From: G965205255 sp965205255
Lineage (GTDB): Bacteria > Pseudomonadota > Gammaproteobacteria > Pseudomonadales > Endozoicomonadaceae
Assembly: GCA_965205255.1 (NCBI GenBank)
Contig: OZ242051.1
Span: 620,001 to 684,000, forward strand
DNA length: 64,000 nt
Direction: 5' to 3'
The notes under the pieces are model-generated. The model ran no database searches and was not told the origin of the DNA. It saw only the letters and a program-made list of their open reading frames with translations. Position 1 is the stretch's first letter. The number at the start of each line of letters is the position of its first letter. This document shows positions 63,957-64,000 of this stretch, one piece after another. The translations under genes were made by a program, and so were the position numbers.

Positions 63957-64000
63957 TAATACCAAAACCTGTCTGCAAGCATTGTTACTGTCCGAAAGTT
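63957..64000. repeat. Start of another dispersed repeat, cut by the window edge
   Basis: TAATACCAAAACCTGTCTGC begins 53 bases after mutM and matches the family's end sequence; the rest lies beyond the window. Confidence 0.5.

Overview
The window looks like a piece of an AT-rich gammaproteobacterial chromosome. The evidence is the gene set: RuvCAB, a monofunctional RelA, RapA, LolB, SecB-GrxC-YibN, YaaA, HemG, and a hemA-prfA-prmC-moeB run as in Pseudomonas-type genomes. Coding density is low. Long AT-rich intergenic stretches, a family of small dispersed palindromic repeats, several decayed insertion sequences and many unrecognised secreted proteins suggest a host-associated or otherwise relaxed genome. 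I cannot name a genus. No rRNA, tRNA or CRISPR array was recognised.

Layout. 1-14500: an edge-truncated unknown gene, uridine kinase (udk), GMP reductase (guaC), a tyrosine recombinase facing an XRE regulator, a secreted beta-propeller protein, an MscS-type channel, a PagL-like outer-membrane protein, yaaA, and a same-strand glycolytic block (transcribed gap, pyk, pfkA, glk). 15056-26524: ruvC-ruvA-ruvB, a glycine-zipper lipoprotein, two poorly known small genes in nearly empty DNA, rapA and relA. 26606-39700: an accessory island with a leftward operon of three Sec-exported YD-repeat (Rhs-like) proteins. The last carries a Hint autoprocessing domain and an HNH-like nuclease tail followed by a cognate immunity candidate. 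Beyond it lie an orphan Rhs tip with a membrane-protein partner, and scars of IS982, IS6 and SNF2-helicase sequences. 39908-43253: a compact three-gene operon (VioC/AsnO-like 2-oxoglutarate oxygenase, MFS exporter, ATP-grasp ligase) with a hexanucleotide repeat tract in its 5' leader. It looks like a minimal pathway for a hydroxylated amino-acid or dipeptide product. 43985-64000: secreted unknown proteins, a dimeric dUTPase, a DedA-PAP2 fusion beside a second DedA protein, lolB, hemA-prfA-prmC-moeB, a leucine-rich-repeat protein, hemG, yibN-grxC-secB, yciA and mutM.

How the parts work together. The housekeeping genes cover glycolysis, recombination repair, the stringent response, haem synthesis, translation termination and protein export. 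The accessory parts look competitive or host-interactive: exported polymorphic toxins with swappable tips and immunity proteins, and a small-molecule synthesis/export operon. The most unusual signals are (1) an Rhs-type protein distributed over three signal-peptide-bearing genes, two sharing a histidine-rich C-terminal module; (2) the oxygenase/MFS/ATP-grasp operon behind a slippable repeat; and (3) a family of about 160-180 bp non-coding elements ending in a conserved sequence like ATACCAAAACCTGTTTCTAA, with 41-46 bp internally deleted derivatives.
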